A DNA stretch of 64,000 nt, taken from contig CAWJJG010000002.1 in assembly GCA_963843085.1 (NCBI GenBank), positions 124,001-188,000 of the forward strand, written 5' to 3'. The notes beneath the pieces are model-generated. The model saw nothing but the letters and a program-made list of their open reading frames with translations. It had not been told where the DNA came from and made no database searches. The stretch comes from DASUPK01 sp963843085 (lineage in GTDB: Bacteria > Actinomycetota > Thermoleophilia > Solirubrobacterales > 70-9). The position numbers were made by a program, and so were the translations under genes. Shown here piece after piece: positions 7,622-15,663 of this stretch; positions within the stretch are counted from its first letter, which is position 1; the number at the start of each line of letters is the position of its first letter.

Positions 7622-8428
7622 ATGCGGGTCGCGGTCGTCGGACATGTCGAATGGGTGGAGTTCGTGCACGGGGATCATGTCCCCGCCGCCGGGGAGATCG
7701 TCCACGCAACCGACAGCTTCCAGGAGCCGGCCGGCGGCGGAGCCGTGGCGGCGGTGCAGCTGGCCCGCCTCGCCGGCGGCTCCACTCTGCTGACGGCGCT
7801 GGGCGAGGACGATCTGGCCGGCCGGTCGCGCGAGCGACTGGACGAGCTCGGCGTCAGGGTCGAGGCTGCGCGCCGGGATGGACCGACACGGCGGGCGCAC
7901 ACCTTCCTCGACTCACGCGGGGAGCGGACCATCACCACGATCGGGGAGCGGCTGGAGCCGGAGGGGGCCGACTCCCTTGACTGGAGCGGCCTCGAGGGCG
8001 CCGATGGCGTCTACGTGACGGCTGGGGACGACGGCGCGCTGAACGCGGGCCGCCGGGCGCGCGTCCTGGTCGCCTCCCCGAGGGCCGGCAAGGTGCTGGC
8101 CGCGTCCGGGGTGGCTCTCGATGCCCTGGTCTATTCCGATCGCGACGAGCTCGAGAGCGCCTTCGCGCTGGCGCTCCAGCCTCGGCCGGCGCTGCTGGTG
8201 GCGACCCGAGGAGCCGAGGGCGGGAGATACGAGACCGCCGACGGTCAGTCCGGCAGGTGGGCGGCGGCGTCCCTTCCGGGTCCGGTGGCGGACAGCTACG
8301 GGTGCGGCGACTCGTTCGCTGGAGCGCTGACCTACGGGTTGGCGGCCGGCGAGACCGTCGAGTCCTCGCTCGAGCTCGCCGCGGAGGCGGGCGCCTCCTG
8401 CCTGACGCGGTCGGGGCCGTACGGCTGA
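7622..8428 (+). CDS. PfkB-family carbohydrate kinase
   Basis: A 268-residue ribokinase-fold protein. The N-terminus MRVAVVGHVEWVEF is the first Rossmann strand and sets the ATG at 7622. EPAGGGAVAAVQLARLAGG is the substrate-side Gly-rich motif. DSYGCGDSFAGALTYG is the PfkB signature 2 with the catalytic Asp in GCGD. The sugar or nucleoside substrate cannot be told. The last 97 bases overlap the 3' end of the opposite-strand membrane protein gene, an unusually long convergent overlap. Confidence 0.87.
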   Translation: MRVAVVGHVEWVEFVHGDHVPAAGEIVHATDSFQEPAGGGAVAAVQLARLAGGSTLLTALGEDDLAGRSRERLDELGVRVEAARRDGPTRRAHTFLDSRGERTITTIGERLEPEGADSLDWSGLEGADGVYVTAGDDGALNAGRRARVLVASPRAGKVLAASGVALDALVYSDRDELESAFALALQPRPALLVATRGAEGGRYETADGQSGRWAAASLPGPVADSYGCGDSFAGALTYGLAAGETVESSLELAAEAGASCLTRSGPYG

Positions 8429-9057
8429 TCGGCGTTCTCCTCGCCCGGGTCGAGCGCTTCGTACGGCCCGTACGGCTCGAAGGCGGCGTCGTCCACCGCG
8501 CGGTGGTAGCGCTCGCCCAGGACCCCTCCGGCGACGGCGGCCACCAGCGGCACCACCGCCAAGACGGCGAGGATCACGGCGCGGCTAGCGCCGAGCGGGC
8601 CGGCGTCGACGGGATCGCCGGGCAGCGAGATCGACTTGCTCGGATCGAGCTCGCCTCCGGAGATCCAGGCGGCGATGACGAACGCCAGGACCAGCAACAG
8701 GCTCAGCAGCCAGACGCCTAGGCCCTGGCGCCAGCCGTCGAAGCGGGCCATTCTGGCGGCCACGTACCCGCCGGTCAGGTAGCTGAGAGCGATCGTCGCG
8801 AGCGCGATCGCCCCGCCGGCGATCACCAGGTGATGGAAGAGGCTCGCCGCGGTCTGCCCGAAGTCGGTCACCCCCGCGGCGACGAGGCCGCCGATCAGCA
8901 TCGCGACCAGGACGGCGCCGAGGCCGACCGCCGCGAGGAGCCCGAAGAACGCCGTCTCCCACTGGATCCTCCGGCCGACGCGCTCCCGGGCACGGCGGCG
9001 GAGGACACTGGGGCCGGTTGCGATCAAGGGTCGCTCAGCGGTGGGACTGATTCCCAT
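8332..9057 (-). CDS. Membrane protein of unknown function, four transmembrane segments
   Basis: A 241-residue protein with four hydrophobic spans: FFGLLAAVGLGAVLVAMLIG, HLVIAGGAIALATIALSYLT, LGVWLLSLLLVLAFVIAAWI and AVILAVLAVVPLVAAVAGGV. After the last span comes an acidic, disordered C-terminal tail (EALDPGEENADQPYGPDRVR and a Ser/Ala-rich end). The tail is encoded where the gene overlaps the PfkB gene by 97 bases, so its composition may partly reflect the constraint of the opposite frame. The fold recalls small actinobacterial four-helix membrane proteins. No catalytic motif is present. Confidence 0.7.
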   Translation of the reverse strand: MGISPTAERPLIATGPSVLRRRARERVGRRIQWETAFFGLLAAVGLGAVLVAMLIGGLVAAGVTDFGQTAASLFHHLVIAGGAIALATIALSYLTGGYVAARMARFDGWRQGLGVWLLSLLLVLAFVIAAWISGGELDPSKSISLPGDPVDAGPLGASRAVILAVLAVVPLVAAVAGGVLGERYHRAVDDAAFEPYGPYEALDPGEENADQPYGPDRVRQEAPASAASSSEDSTVSPAANP

Positions 9058-9102
9058 GCCATCCCATCCTGTGCGGATCGGGCGGCTTTCAAACGTCCGG
9101 GC

Positions 9103-9717
9103 TCAGCTTTCCTTGACCACCGAGTAGACGATCCGCTCCGCGACGTCGATCACCTCCTCGCCGATGCGATCGCAGCGGCGGTAGAGCTCGCGGCTACCGA
9201 TCCGCTCGGGTCGGGACTCGACGTCGAGCAGCTCGGCCATCCCCTGGTAATAGGCGATGCCCATGCGGCGCACCGTCCTGATCGCCTCGTCGGCCGAGGT
9301 GGAGGCAGCCACGCCGTCCGATTGCAGATTCCCGATCGCGCTCTCGATCTGCGTCACCGCCTCACGGAGGAGACCCGCCATCTCGGCGAGCCGCTCATCC
9401 GGCGGGCACGCCATCGCAACCGATTCGCGTGCCAGGTCGCGCGTGTAGTCGAGGATCCAGTCGATCCCGCGCGAGAGCGCGAAGAGGTCCTCCGGCGCGA
9501 GTGGAGTGACGAACGCCTCTCGCAGCTGCTCGAGCAGCTCCCGCTTCGCCGCGTCACCGCGGTGCTCGATGTCGCGAAGCGCCTCGCCGGCGGCCGTGTC
9601 GCCGTCCGCCCAGGCCGCGAACGCCTCGACGCCCTCCAGCGTGATCCCGGCCTGCAAGCGCAGCTGACCGACGAGATCGGGGGTATCGGGCAGGAACCAG
9701 TGCCGCTTCCGCTTCAC
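9103..9717 (-). CDS. DUF47/PhoU-like Pit accessory protein
   Basis: A 204-residue all-helical protein of the DUF47 family (MKRKRHWFLPDTPDLVGQLR; helices rich in E, R and L). DUF47 proteins are PhoU-like and are usually encoded beside Pit phosphate transporters, where they are thought to control the carrier. The GTG start at 9717 overlaps the pit stop codon as GTGA, so the two are translationally coupled. The C-terminal helices (YRRCDRIGEEVIDVAERIVY) keep the family's metal-binding-like acidic pattern. Confidence 0.88.
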   Translation of the reverse strand: MKRKRHWFLPDTPDLVGQLRLQAGITLEGVEAFAAWADGDTAAGEALRDIEHRGDAAKRELLEQLREAFVTPLAPEDLFALSRGIDWILDYTRDLARESVAMACPPDERLAEMAGLLREAVTQIESAIGNLQSDGVAASTSADEAIRTVRRMGIAYYQGMAELLDVESRPERIGSRELYRRCDRIGEEVIDVAERIVYSVVKES

Positions 9718-10727
9718 GTCAGCACCCGCCAGACCGCGAGGATCCCTCCCGCGAGTAGCGCGGTGATCGGCATCGTGATCAGCCAGGCGAGGCCGATCTG
9801 TCGGACCAGGGACCAGTTCACGTGGCGCAGACGCCTGCGCCCGCCTCCGATGCCGACCACCGAGGAGGCGACGACCTGCGAGGTCGACGTGGGGGCGCCG
9901 AGAAAGGAGGCTCCCAGGATCACGCCGGCCGACGAGGTCTGGCTCGCCAGACCCTCGATCGACTGCAGGCGATAGATCCGCTGGCCCACGGTCTTGATGA
10001 TCCTCCACCCGCCGAACGCCGTGCCGAACGTCAGAGCCACCGCGCAGACGAGCGTCGCCCAGGTGGGGGAGGCGCCGAGCGAGTCGACCTTGCCGGCGCC
10101 GACGAGCAGCGCCGCGATGACGCCGACGGCCTTCTGGGCGTCGTTGGCCCCGTGGCTGAACGCGAGCGCCGAGGACATCGCCCACTGACCCGCGATCACC
10201 GAGCCGTCCCAGGTGCGGGTCAGGCGGCGTGCCAGGCGACGGAATGTGCGGATCACGAGAAAGGCCACGAGACCGCCGAGGACGGGCGAGATCGCGAGCG
10301 CGATCAGCGTGCCGAACACGCCCACCGGCTTGCCGGATTCGATCCCGCCCCAGTTGACGGCGTCCAGCCCGCCCTCGACCACGGCGGCGCCCACGAGGCC
10401 GCCGACGAGCGCGTGGCCGGAGCTCGACGGCAGCCCGAGCCACCAGGTCGTCATGTTCCAGCCGACCGCAGCCGCAAGCCCACAGCCGATCACCTCGGTG
10501 CTCTCGGAGGGGGACACGGTGACGATCCCGCCGATCGTGTCGGCGACCGCCGCGCCGACCACGAAGGGCCCGATCAGGTTGAAGATCGCGGCCAGGACGA
10601 TCGCCTGGCCCGGCCGCGCGGCGCGCGTCGCCACCAGCGTCGCGATCGCGTTCGAGGCGTCATGGAGCCCGTTCGTAACCGCGAAGCCGATCGCCAGCGC
10701 GATCGCGACCGCGAGGCCGAGGTCCAT
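9714..10727 (-). CDS. Pit-family inorganic phosphate transporter
   Basis: A 337-residue polytopic membrane protein. Two inverted Pit repeats are visible: GFAVTNGLHDASNAIATLVA near the N-terminus and LAFSHGANDAQKAVGVIAAL in the middle. Both carry the family GxxDxxN/GANDxxK core. Pit carriers take up metal-phosphate by symport with protons or sodium. The gene is first in a two-gene operon with DUF47. The ATG at 10727 gives a hydrophobic first span (LGLAVAIALAIGFAV). Confidence 0.95.
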   Translation of the reverse strand: MDLGLAVAIALAIGFAVTNGLHDASNAIATLVATRAARPGQAIVLAAIFNLIGPFVVGAAVADTIGGIVTVSPSESTEVIGCGLAAAVGWNMTTWWLGLPSSSGHALVGGLVGAAVVEGGLDAVNWGGIESGKPVGVFGTLIALAISPVLGGLVAFLVIRTFRRLARRLTRTWDGSVIAGQWAMSSALAFSHGANDAQKAVGVIAALLVGAGKVDSLGASPTWATLVCAVALTFGTAFGGWRIIKTVGQRIYRLQSIEGLASQTSSAGVILGASFLGAPTSTSQVVASSVVGIGGGRRRLRHVNWSLVRQIGLAWLITMPITALLAGGILAVWRVLT

Positions 10728-10750
10728 GGGGGGACTCTATGTGGGGTGGG

Positions 10751-11605
10751 TCAGGTTCCCGGCTTCGGCGGCGGGTACTGGGTGCGCACGAATCGGTCCC
10801 ACATCCGGTCGGTCATCACGCCGCGCATGCCCATCACCACGTGGGCCGATGGGGTGACCTTGTAGCGGGTCGCCGGTCGCCGCGTGAGCAGCGCCTTCGC
10901 GATCTTCGCCGCGACCGCGTCGGGCCCGGCGCCGAACCGGGCCATGCCGCCCTTGTAGGCCTCCGCGGTCACCTTGGCGACGTCGGCGTTGAACTTCGCG
11001 TACGGGCCGTGCTCGGCGACCTCGTCCAGGCTTTCGGCTGCGGTCTCGCCGAACTCGGTGACGATCAGGCCGGGCTCGATCACCACGACGTCGATGCCGA
11101 AGCCCTTGACCTCGAAGCGGAGAGCGTCGGAGAGCGCCTCGACCGCGTGCTTGGTCGCGTGGTAGACGCCGCCGCCGGGGAAGGTGAGCTTGCCTCCCAT
11201 GGAGCTGAGGTTCACGATCTTCCCCGAGCCGGCGCCGCGCATCCCCGGTAGCACCAGCTGGCACATCCGCATCAGGCCGAAGACATTGGTCTCGAACTGC
11301 CGGCGCACGCTGTCCATCGGGATCGTCTCGATCGCGCCGCTCTGGCTGTAGCCCGCGTTGTTGATCAGGGCGCCGATCGGACCGTCCTTCTCGACCGCCT
11401 CGACGGCCTTCTCCATCGAGCGCTCGTCCGTCACGTCGAGCTCACCCACGGTGCAGCCCCTCCTGCCGAGGTCCTCGATCGCCTCGAGCTTTCGGGCCGT
11501 CGCATGCACGTTCCAGCCGTCATCGGCCAGCCGCTCCGCGGTCGCCCTTCCGATCCCGGTCGAGCAGCCCGTGATCAGCACCGGCCGCGACTTCTCGATC
11601 GACAT
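10751..11605 (-). CDS. Short-chain dehydrogenase/reductase
   Basis: A 284-residue classical SDR. The nucleotide-binding motif TGCSTGIG is at residues 12-19 and NNAG at 82-85. The catalytic residues are Ser134/135 (VNLSS), Tyr148 and Lys152 (YHATK). An Arg after the second strand (ATARK) suggests NADP preference. The C-terminal extension (ATRYKVTPSAHVVMGMRGVM) is typical of SDRs acting on lipid or steroid-like substrates, but the substrate is unknown. It is divergent from the zinc alcohol dehydrogenase with an 89-base gap. Confidence 0.88.
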   Translation of the reverse strand: MSIEKSRPVLITGCSTGIGRATAERLADDGWNVHATARKLEAIEDLGRRGCTVGELDVTDERSMEKAVEAVEKDGPIGALINNAGYSQSGAIETIPMDSVRRQFETNVFGLMRMCQLVLPGMRGAGSGKIVNLSSMGGKLTFPGGGVYHATKHAVEALSDALRFEVKGFGIDVVVIEPGLIVTEFGETAAESLDEVAEHGPYAKFNADVAKVTAEAYKGGMARFGAGPDAVAAKIAKALLTRRPATRYKVTPSAHVVMGMRGVMTDRMWDRFVRTQYPPPKPGT

Positions 11606-11694
11606 TTGCCCTCTCCTTGTCTGAGGGCGCCCCGGAGGCGAAGCCGAGGAGCGCCCGATTCATGCTGGGCGATCCTCTCATAGGCTTCAGGGCC

Positions 11695-12729
11695 ATGCGC
11701 GCGGTCACATTCCAGGCTCCCGGGGAGGTCCAGATCGACGACGTTCCCGAGCCCGAGCTGCTCGCGCCGGACGACGCGATCGTCCAGGTCGAGGCGAGCG
11801 GCATCTGCGGCTCGGACCTCCACATCTACCACGGGCGGGTGCAGATCGAGGCCGGGTTCGTGATCGGCCACGAGTTCGTCGGGGAGGTGATCGCCGCCGG
11901 GGACGAGGTCACCCGGGTGAGCGTCGGGGACCGCGTCCTCGGCACCTATGGGACCGCCTGCGGCGAGTGCTTCTTCTGCAAGCGCGGGGAGTTCCACAAG
12001 TGCGACGAGGCTCGCGTCTACGGGCACGGCAAGACGCTGGGCGACCTGCAGGGTGCACAGGCCGAGCAGGTGCTGGTGCCGCACGCGAACCTCACCCTGC
12101 GGAAGGTGCCGGAGGGGCTCTCCGACGACGTCGCGCTCTTCGCCGGAGACGTGATGGGCACCGGGTTCCACGCGATCGACTCGCGGCCGCTCGCCGAAGG
12201 CGAGAGCGCCGCGATCCTCGGCATGGGGCCGGTCGGCCTCTGCGCGGTGCAGGCGGCCAAGGCCGCGGGCGCCTCGGAGGTGATCGCGATCGACACGGTC
12301 GAGGATCGTCTGAGGATGGCGGAGTCCTTCGGGGCCACCCCGGTCCACCTGACCGAGCAGGACCCGCGTGCGGAGGTCAAGAAGCTCACCGAGGGGCGCG
12401 GCGCCGACCTCGCGGTGGAGGCGGTCGGCCACCCGGAGGCGCTCGATATGGCGATCCGCCTGGCGCGAAAGGCGGGGACGATCTCGGTGACCGGTGTGTA
12501 CGCCGAGCGCACCGAGGTTCACATGGGCCTGATCTGGATCAAGGCCCTCACCCTCACCAGCGGCCACGCCAACGTCATCAAGCACCTGGATCGGGTGCTC
12601 GGGCTGCTCACGGAGGGCAAGCTCGATCCGGCCCCGCTGGTCACCCACCACATGAAGCTCGACGAGGCCGCGGAGGCCTACCGCGTCTACGACGAGAAAA
12701 AGGCGCTCAAGATCGTTCTGGCGCCCTGA
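11695..12729 (+). CDS. Zinc-dependent alcohol dehydrogenase (MDR family)
   Basis: A 344-residue medium-chain dehydrogenase. Catalytic zinc ligands Cys38 (GICGSD) and His59/Glu60 (GHEFVGEV) are present, as are all four structural zinc cysteines at 89, 92, 95 and 103. The Rossmann motif GMGPVG is at 176-181, followed by an acidic residue (IAIDT) that suggests NAD. The start ATG 11695 gives the family N-terminus MRAVTFQAPGEVQ; an in-frame ATG at 11662 would add 11 atypical residues. The 3' end overlaps the GST-like gene by 23 bases. Confidence 0.9.
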   Translation: MRAVTFQAPGEVQIDDVPEPELLAPDDAIVQVEASGICGSDLHIYHGRVQIEAGFVIGHEFVGEVIAAGDEVTRVSVGDRVLGTYGTACGECFFCKRGEFHKCDEARVYGHGKTLGDLQGAQAEQVLVPHANLTLRKVPEGLSDDVALFAGDVMGTGFHAIDSRPLAEGESAAILGMGPVGLCAVQAAKAAGASEVIAIDTVEDRLRMAESFGATPVHLTEQDPRAEVKKLTEGRGADLAVEAVGHPEALDMAIRLARKAGTISVTGVYAERTEVHMGLIWIKALTLTSGHANVIKHLDRVLGLLTEGKLDPAPLVTHHMKLDEAAEAYRVYDEKKALKIVLAP

Positions 12730-13447
12730 ACAGCTCCGCCGGCAGCAGGCCGGCGGGGAAGTCGTTGCCGAACTCCGGGACCAGGCGCAGGGCGTGGTCC
12801 GCCGCAGGGCGACCGCGGGTGGCGCGGTCGAGATCTCGGACGGTGAGCAGGGCGCGCACCGAGGTCGCGATCTGGAAGTCGGCGGCGTTTGGCGGATCGC
12901 CTCCGATGACGCCCTGTTCGATCAGCTCATCGACGTGGTCGAGTGCCTCCCCGACCGCGCCGATCGCGTTCTGGATCTCCCGATCGCTGTCCACCTTGTT
13001 CGCCATATAGCGGGCCGTCGGCGCGTTGATCCAGGCTGCGAGCTTCGGCAGCGGGACCCCGATCTCCCGGGCGATCATCAGGCGCGTCTCGGGGCGGTGG
13101 ACCGAGAGCCAGCGGACGATCCGCCGCGGCACGTCCTGCAGGGTCTCGTCGCCCCAGCGCTCGGCCTCCTCGACCTCGAGCCGCTGCTGCGGGTCGGCCG
13201 GGAAGAGCGGCGGCTCGGGCCGCAGCTCGTCGAGCGCGCGCGAGATCGCCCGGGACTGCTGGAGCTTGCGCCCGTCGAGCTTGATCGAGGGAACGGTGCC
13301 TCCGCGGAACCCGCGGGTGCGCAGAAGGGCGGGGTGGAGACCCGGCAAGAGCCAGATCGGCCTGTAGTCGAGGCCCTTGGCCTCGAGCTCCAGCCGGACG
13401 GTGTGCGAGGGAGGCGAGGGCTTCGTGCCGTACAACTTGACGCCCAT
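12707..13447 (-). CDS. Glutathione S-transferase-like protein
   Basis: A 246-residue protein with a thioredoxin-fold N-terminal domain (VKLYGTKPSPPSHTVRLELE) and the cis-Pro segment GGTVPSIKLDG. A helical GST C-terminal domain follows (PPNAADFQIATSVRALL near the end). Actinobacteria usually use mycothiol, so glutathione is not assured as cosubstrate. The start ATG (13447-13445) overlaps by two bases, within one CATG, the ATG of the divergent AlgH gene. A longer frame to 13492 would run inside AlgH and is not preferred. Confidence 0.82.
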   Translation of the reverse strand: MGVKLYGTKPSPPSHTVRLELEAKGLDYRPIWLLPGLHPALLRTRGFRGGTVPSIKLDGRKLQQSRAISRALDELRPEPPLFPADPQQRLEVEEAERWGDETLQDVPRRIVRWLSVHRPETRLMIAREIGVPLPKLAAWINAPTARYMANKVDSDREIQNAIGAVGEALDHVDELIEQGVIGGDPPNAADFQIATSVRALLTVRDLDRATRGRPAADHALRLVPEFGNDFPAGLLPAELFRAPERS

Positions 13448-13970
13448 GGACGACACCCTAACCGGCAAGTTGCTGATCGCCTCGCCGAGCATGCCGGACT
13501 ACTTCCACCGGACCGTGATCCTGATGGTCGAGCACTCCGCGGAGGGCGCGTTCGGCCTGGTGCTGAACAGGCCGTCGGAGACGACGGTGGGCGAGGCCTC
13601 GCCCGAGCTCGCCGAGCTGATCGGCGACGAGCACCTGCTCCACGTCGGCGGCCCGGTGCAGCCCAATGCCGTGACCGCGATTGGCGACCATCCCGACCCC
13701 GCTGACGCGACCAAGCTGGTCGTCGGGACCGTCGGCATGGTCGACCTCGACGAGCCGCCCGAGCTCTCGCGGGTCCGGGTCTTCGCCGGCTATGCGGGCT
13801 GGGGCGCGGGCCAGCTCGACGGCGAGCTCGAGCAGGAGTCCTGGATCGTGGAGGACGCGCACCCGGACGACCCGTTCGGTGACGGAGACCTGTGGGCAGA
13901 GGTCCTCGCCCGCAAGGGCGGCGAGTTCGCCCTGCTCGCGCGCATGCCCCCGGACCCGTCGGTGAACTAG
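13446..13970 (+). CDS. YqgE/AlgH family protein (UPF0301)
   Basis: A 174-residue protein with the hallmark YqgE/AlgH N-terminus TGKLLIASPSMPDYFHRTVI, the LNRPSE segment, HVGGPVQPNAV and FAGYAGWGAGQLDGE. The molecular role is not settled; AlgH was named for an effect on alginate in Pseudomonas. The ATG at 13446 gives the expected N-terminus and lies inside the start codon of the opposite-strand GST-like gene, so a promoter must lie within that gene or the mRNA is leaderless. The secreted hydrolase follows 5 bases after the stop. Confidence 0.92.
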   Translation: MDDTLTGKLLIASPSMPDYFHRTVILMVEHSAEGAFGLVLNRPSETTVGEASPELAELIGDEHLLHVGGPVQPNAVTAIGDHPDPADATKLVVGTVGMVDLDEPPELSRVRVFAGYAGWGAGQLDGELEQESWIVEDAHPDDPFGDGDLWAEVLARKGGEFALLARMPPDPSVN

Positions 13971-13975
13971 AGCGG

Positions 13976-15022
13976 ATGCGGCGGAGCGTCAAAAGCCGGC
14001 TCTGGCCGCTCGTCGTTGCGGCGATCGGGGCCACTCTCATCGTGTCCTCCGCGAGCGCGCAGACCACGGTCACGCAGCCGCCTCAGCCGAAGAAGGGGCC
14101 GGGTGGCCAGGCTCATCCCAATCGCGGCTGGCGGGTGAGCTCTGGTGGAGTGGGCAGCGACGCCTGGTACGCGTTCGAGCCTACGAAGCCACGGCCTCGA
14201 CGGGCGCCGCTCGCGATCGTCATGCACGGCTACTACGAGTTCGCGGGCTTCGATCAGCTCCATGCCTTCATCCGCCACACGGTGCGCAGCGGGAGCATCG
14301 TCGTTTACCCGCGCTGGCAGACGGGCTTTGCGGACCCATGCCCGGGCCCTTTCGAGATCGAGCCCTGCCTCAACTCCGCCGTCAATGGAATCCGCGGAGC
14401 CATCTCCTATCTGCGCTCGAGCAGGAGCCGTGTCCATCCGCGGCTGGGCAAGACGAGCTATTTCGGATTCTCGTTCGGCGGCATCATCACGGCCGACCTC
14501 GCGAACCGGTACATGTCGCTGGGCCTTCCCCTGCCGAGGGCGATCTTCCTCGACGATCCCCATGACGGCGGGCTGCGCGGGCCCGGCGAGCCCGCGTTGG
14601 ACGACTCGCTGGCCGGCATTCCCCCGAGCGTCAAGTTCGAGTGCCACTCCGGGGCGAACGGCATCATCTCGGAGCCCGGGAAGGAGAGCTCCAGCTGCAA
14701 TGCCGTCTTCCCGCTGCTCGGACAGATTCCGGATCGCAACAAGGATCTCGTCCTGACTCACACCGATGGGCACGGTCTGCCCGCCCTCTCCTCCCAGCAT
14801 GGGGTCTGTGCCGGCGGGCCGGGATTCGGCGGACCTCCCAATGCCTATGACTGGAATTTCTGCTGGAAGGTCTGGGACGCCCTGCGCAGCTGCGCCTACT
14901 CACGCACCTACTGCAACTCCGCCCTGGGCAATACTCATGCCCATCGCTTCATGGGCCGCTGGAGCGATGGCGTCCCGGTCATCCCTCTGAGGATCCAAGA
15001 CGCCGCCCCGATCGGGCCGTAG
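13976..15022 (+). CDS. Secreted alpha/beta hydrolase-like protein
   Basis: A 348-residue protein with a signal peptide (SRLWPLVVAAIGATLIVSS then ASA) and an alpha/beta hydrolase core. An oxyanion-type HGYYEF segment lies near residue 84, and the nucleophile elbow GFSFGG places Ser166. Several cysteines in the second half (SSSCNAVF, HGVCAGGP, NFCWK, SCAYSRTYC) suggest disulfides in the extracellular enzyme. The substrate is unknown; a dienelactone-hydrolase or lipase-like esterase is plausible. The ATG lies 5 bases after the AlgH stop, so the two are probably cotranscribed. Confidence 0.78.
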   Translation: MRRSVKSRLWPLVVAAIGATLIVSSASAQTTVTQPPQPKKGPGGQAHPNRGWRVSSGGVGSDAWYAFEPTKPRPRRAPLAIVMHGYYEFAGFDQLHAFIRHTVRSGSIVVYPRWQTGFADPCPGPFEIEPCLNSAVNGIRGAISYLRSSRSRVHPRLGKTSYFGFSFGGIITADLANRYMSLGLPLPRAIFLDDPHDGGLRGPGEPALDDSLAGIPPSVKFECHSGANGIISEPGKESSSCNAVFPLLGQIPDRNKDLVLTHTDGHGLPALSSQHGVCAGGPGFGGPPNAYDWNFCWKVWDALRSCAYSRTYCNSALGNTHAHRFMGRWSDGVPVIPLRIQDAAPIGP

Positions 15023-15046
15023 GACGAGCCGCAACGAGGAGGTCCC

Positions 15047-15295
15047 CTATTCGGTGGCCTCGTAGGCGATCTGAACGTGGTCCCGAGCAACCGCGATGAA
15101 GGGCCGGTTCACGGGAGGCTCGCCGTCGCGGCCGGTGATCATCGCGTTCACCAGGGGAATGAACTGGACGCCCTCGCGATTGAGGAGGTCGGAGAGGCGG
15201 CTGTGGAACCCCTCGGCAGGGAGCGTCACGTCACCGATGATCGTGTAGCGCTCGGTCTCGAGCACGACGCGCTCTCGCTTGACATCGGCGGCCAT
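15047..15295 (-). CDS. Small conserved hypothetical protein
   Basis: An 82-residue protein with no signal peptide. The pattern (RERVVLETERYTIIGDVTLP, EGFHSRLSDLLNREGVQFIP, PFIAVARDHVQIAYE) is a compact beta-rich fold seen in short uncharacterised proteins of high-GC Gram-positives. The repeated V-x-L/I-x-T strands resemble an Sm-like or OB-like barrel. No ligand residues can be named. It is convergent with the secreted hydrolase, 24 bases apart. Confidence 0.6.
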   Translation of the reverse strand: MAADVKRERVVLETERYTIIGDVTLPAEGFHSRLSDLLNREGVQFIPLVNAMITGRDGEPPVNRPFIAVARDHVQIAYEATE

Positions 15296-15373
15296 GCGAC
15301 TCCTATCGGGACCGGGCCATCCGAGCTTGAGCGGATACGGTGCGGTCGTCCACCCAAAAAAGGGAGTAGGGGA

Positions 15374-15472
15374 ATGCAGAAGATCGAAGGCTGTGACGAC
15401 CGGGCGCTGGTCCTCGACGGCATCGGCTCCAGGCGCTTCGCTGGGGGGCGGTTCAGAACCACGTGCCTGTGA
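15374..15472 (+). CDS. Possible small ORF (32 aa) upstream of 15463-15663
   Basis: ATG 15374 is preceded by GGGAGTAGGGGA, one of the strongest ribosome-binding sites in the window, yet the frame ends after 32 codons at 15472. The end overlaps the GTG codons (15463, 15469) that could start the next small gene, including a GTGA overlap at 15469-15472. It could be a leader peptide that couples translation, or the 5' part of the next gene separated by a frameshift. The sequence itself is not recognised. Confidence 0.3.
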   Translation: MQKIEGCDDRALVLDGIGSRRFAGGRFRTTCL

Positions 15473-15663
15473 CCGAGCTGACCGCCGGCAAGGTGGTGCG
15501 CGACGACAAGGGCAAGACGCTCGGGATGTTCGGCAAGCCGGAGGAGCGAGTTCGAATCGACTTCGACCGACTGGTGATGGCCATCTGGGTCCCGCTGGAG
15601 CGCCAGTCGGAGGCCGAGTCCTTCGTCGCCGACGTCAACAAGGCGATCGAGACAGCCGGCTAG
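15463..15663 (+). CDS. Small conserved hypothetical protein
   Basis: A 66-residue protein (TELTAGKVVRDDKGKTLGMF, then IDFDRLVMAIWVPLERQSEA). Codon use and strand-like hydrophobic spacing look coding. GTG 15463 or GTG 15469 can start it; the second overlaps the stop of the upstream 32-codon frame as GTGA. No family is recognised. Its stop shares CTAG (15660-15663) with the stop of the convergent ZIP transporter gene. Confidence 0.5.
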   Translation: MPVTELTAGKVVRDDKGKTLGMFGKPEERVRIDFDRLVMAIWVPLERQSEAESFVADVNKAIETAG

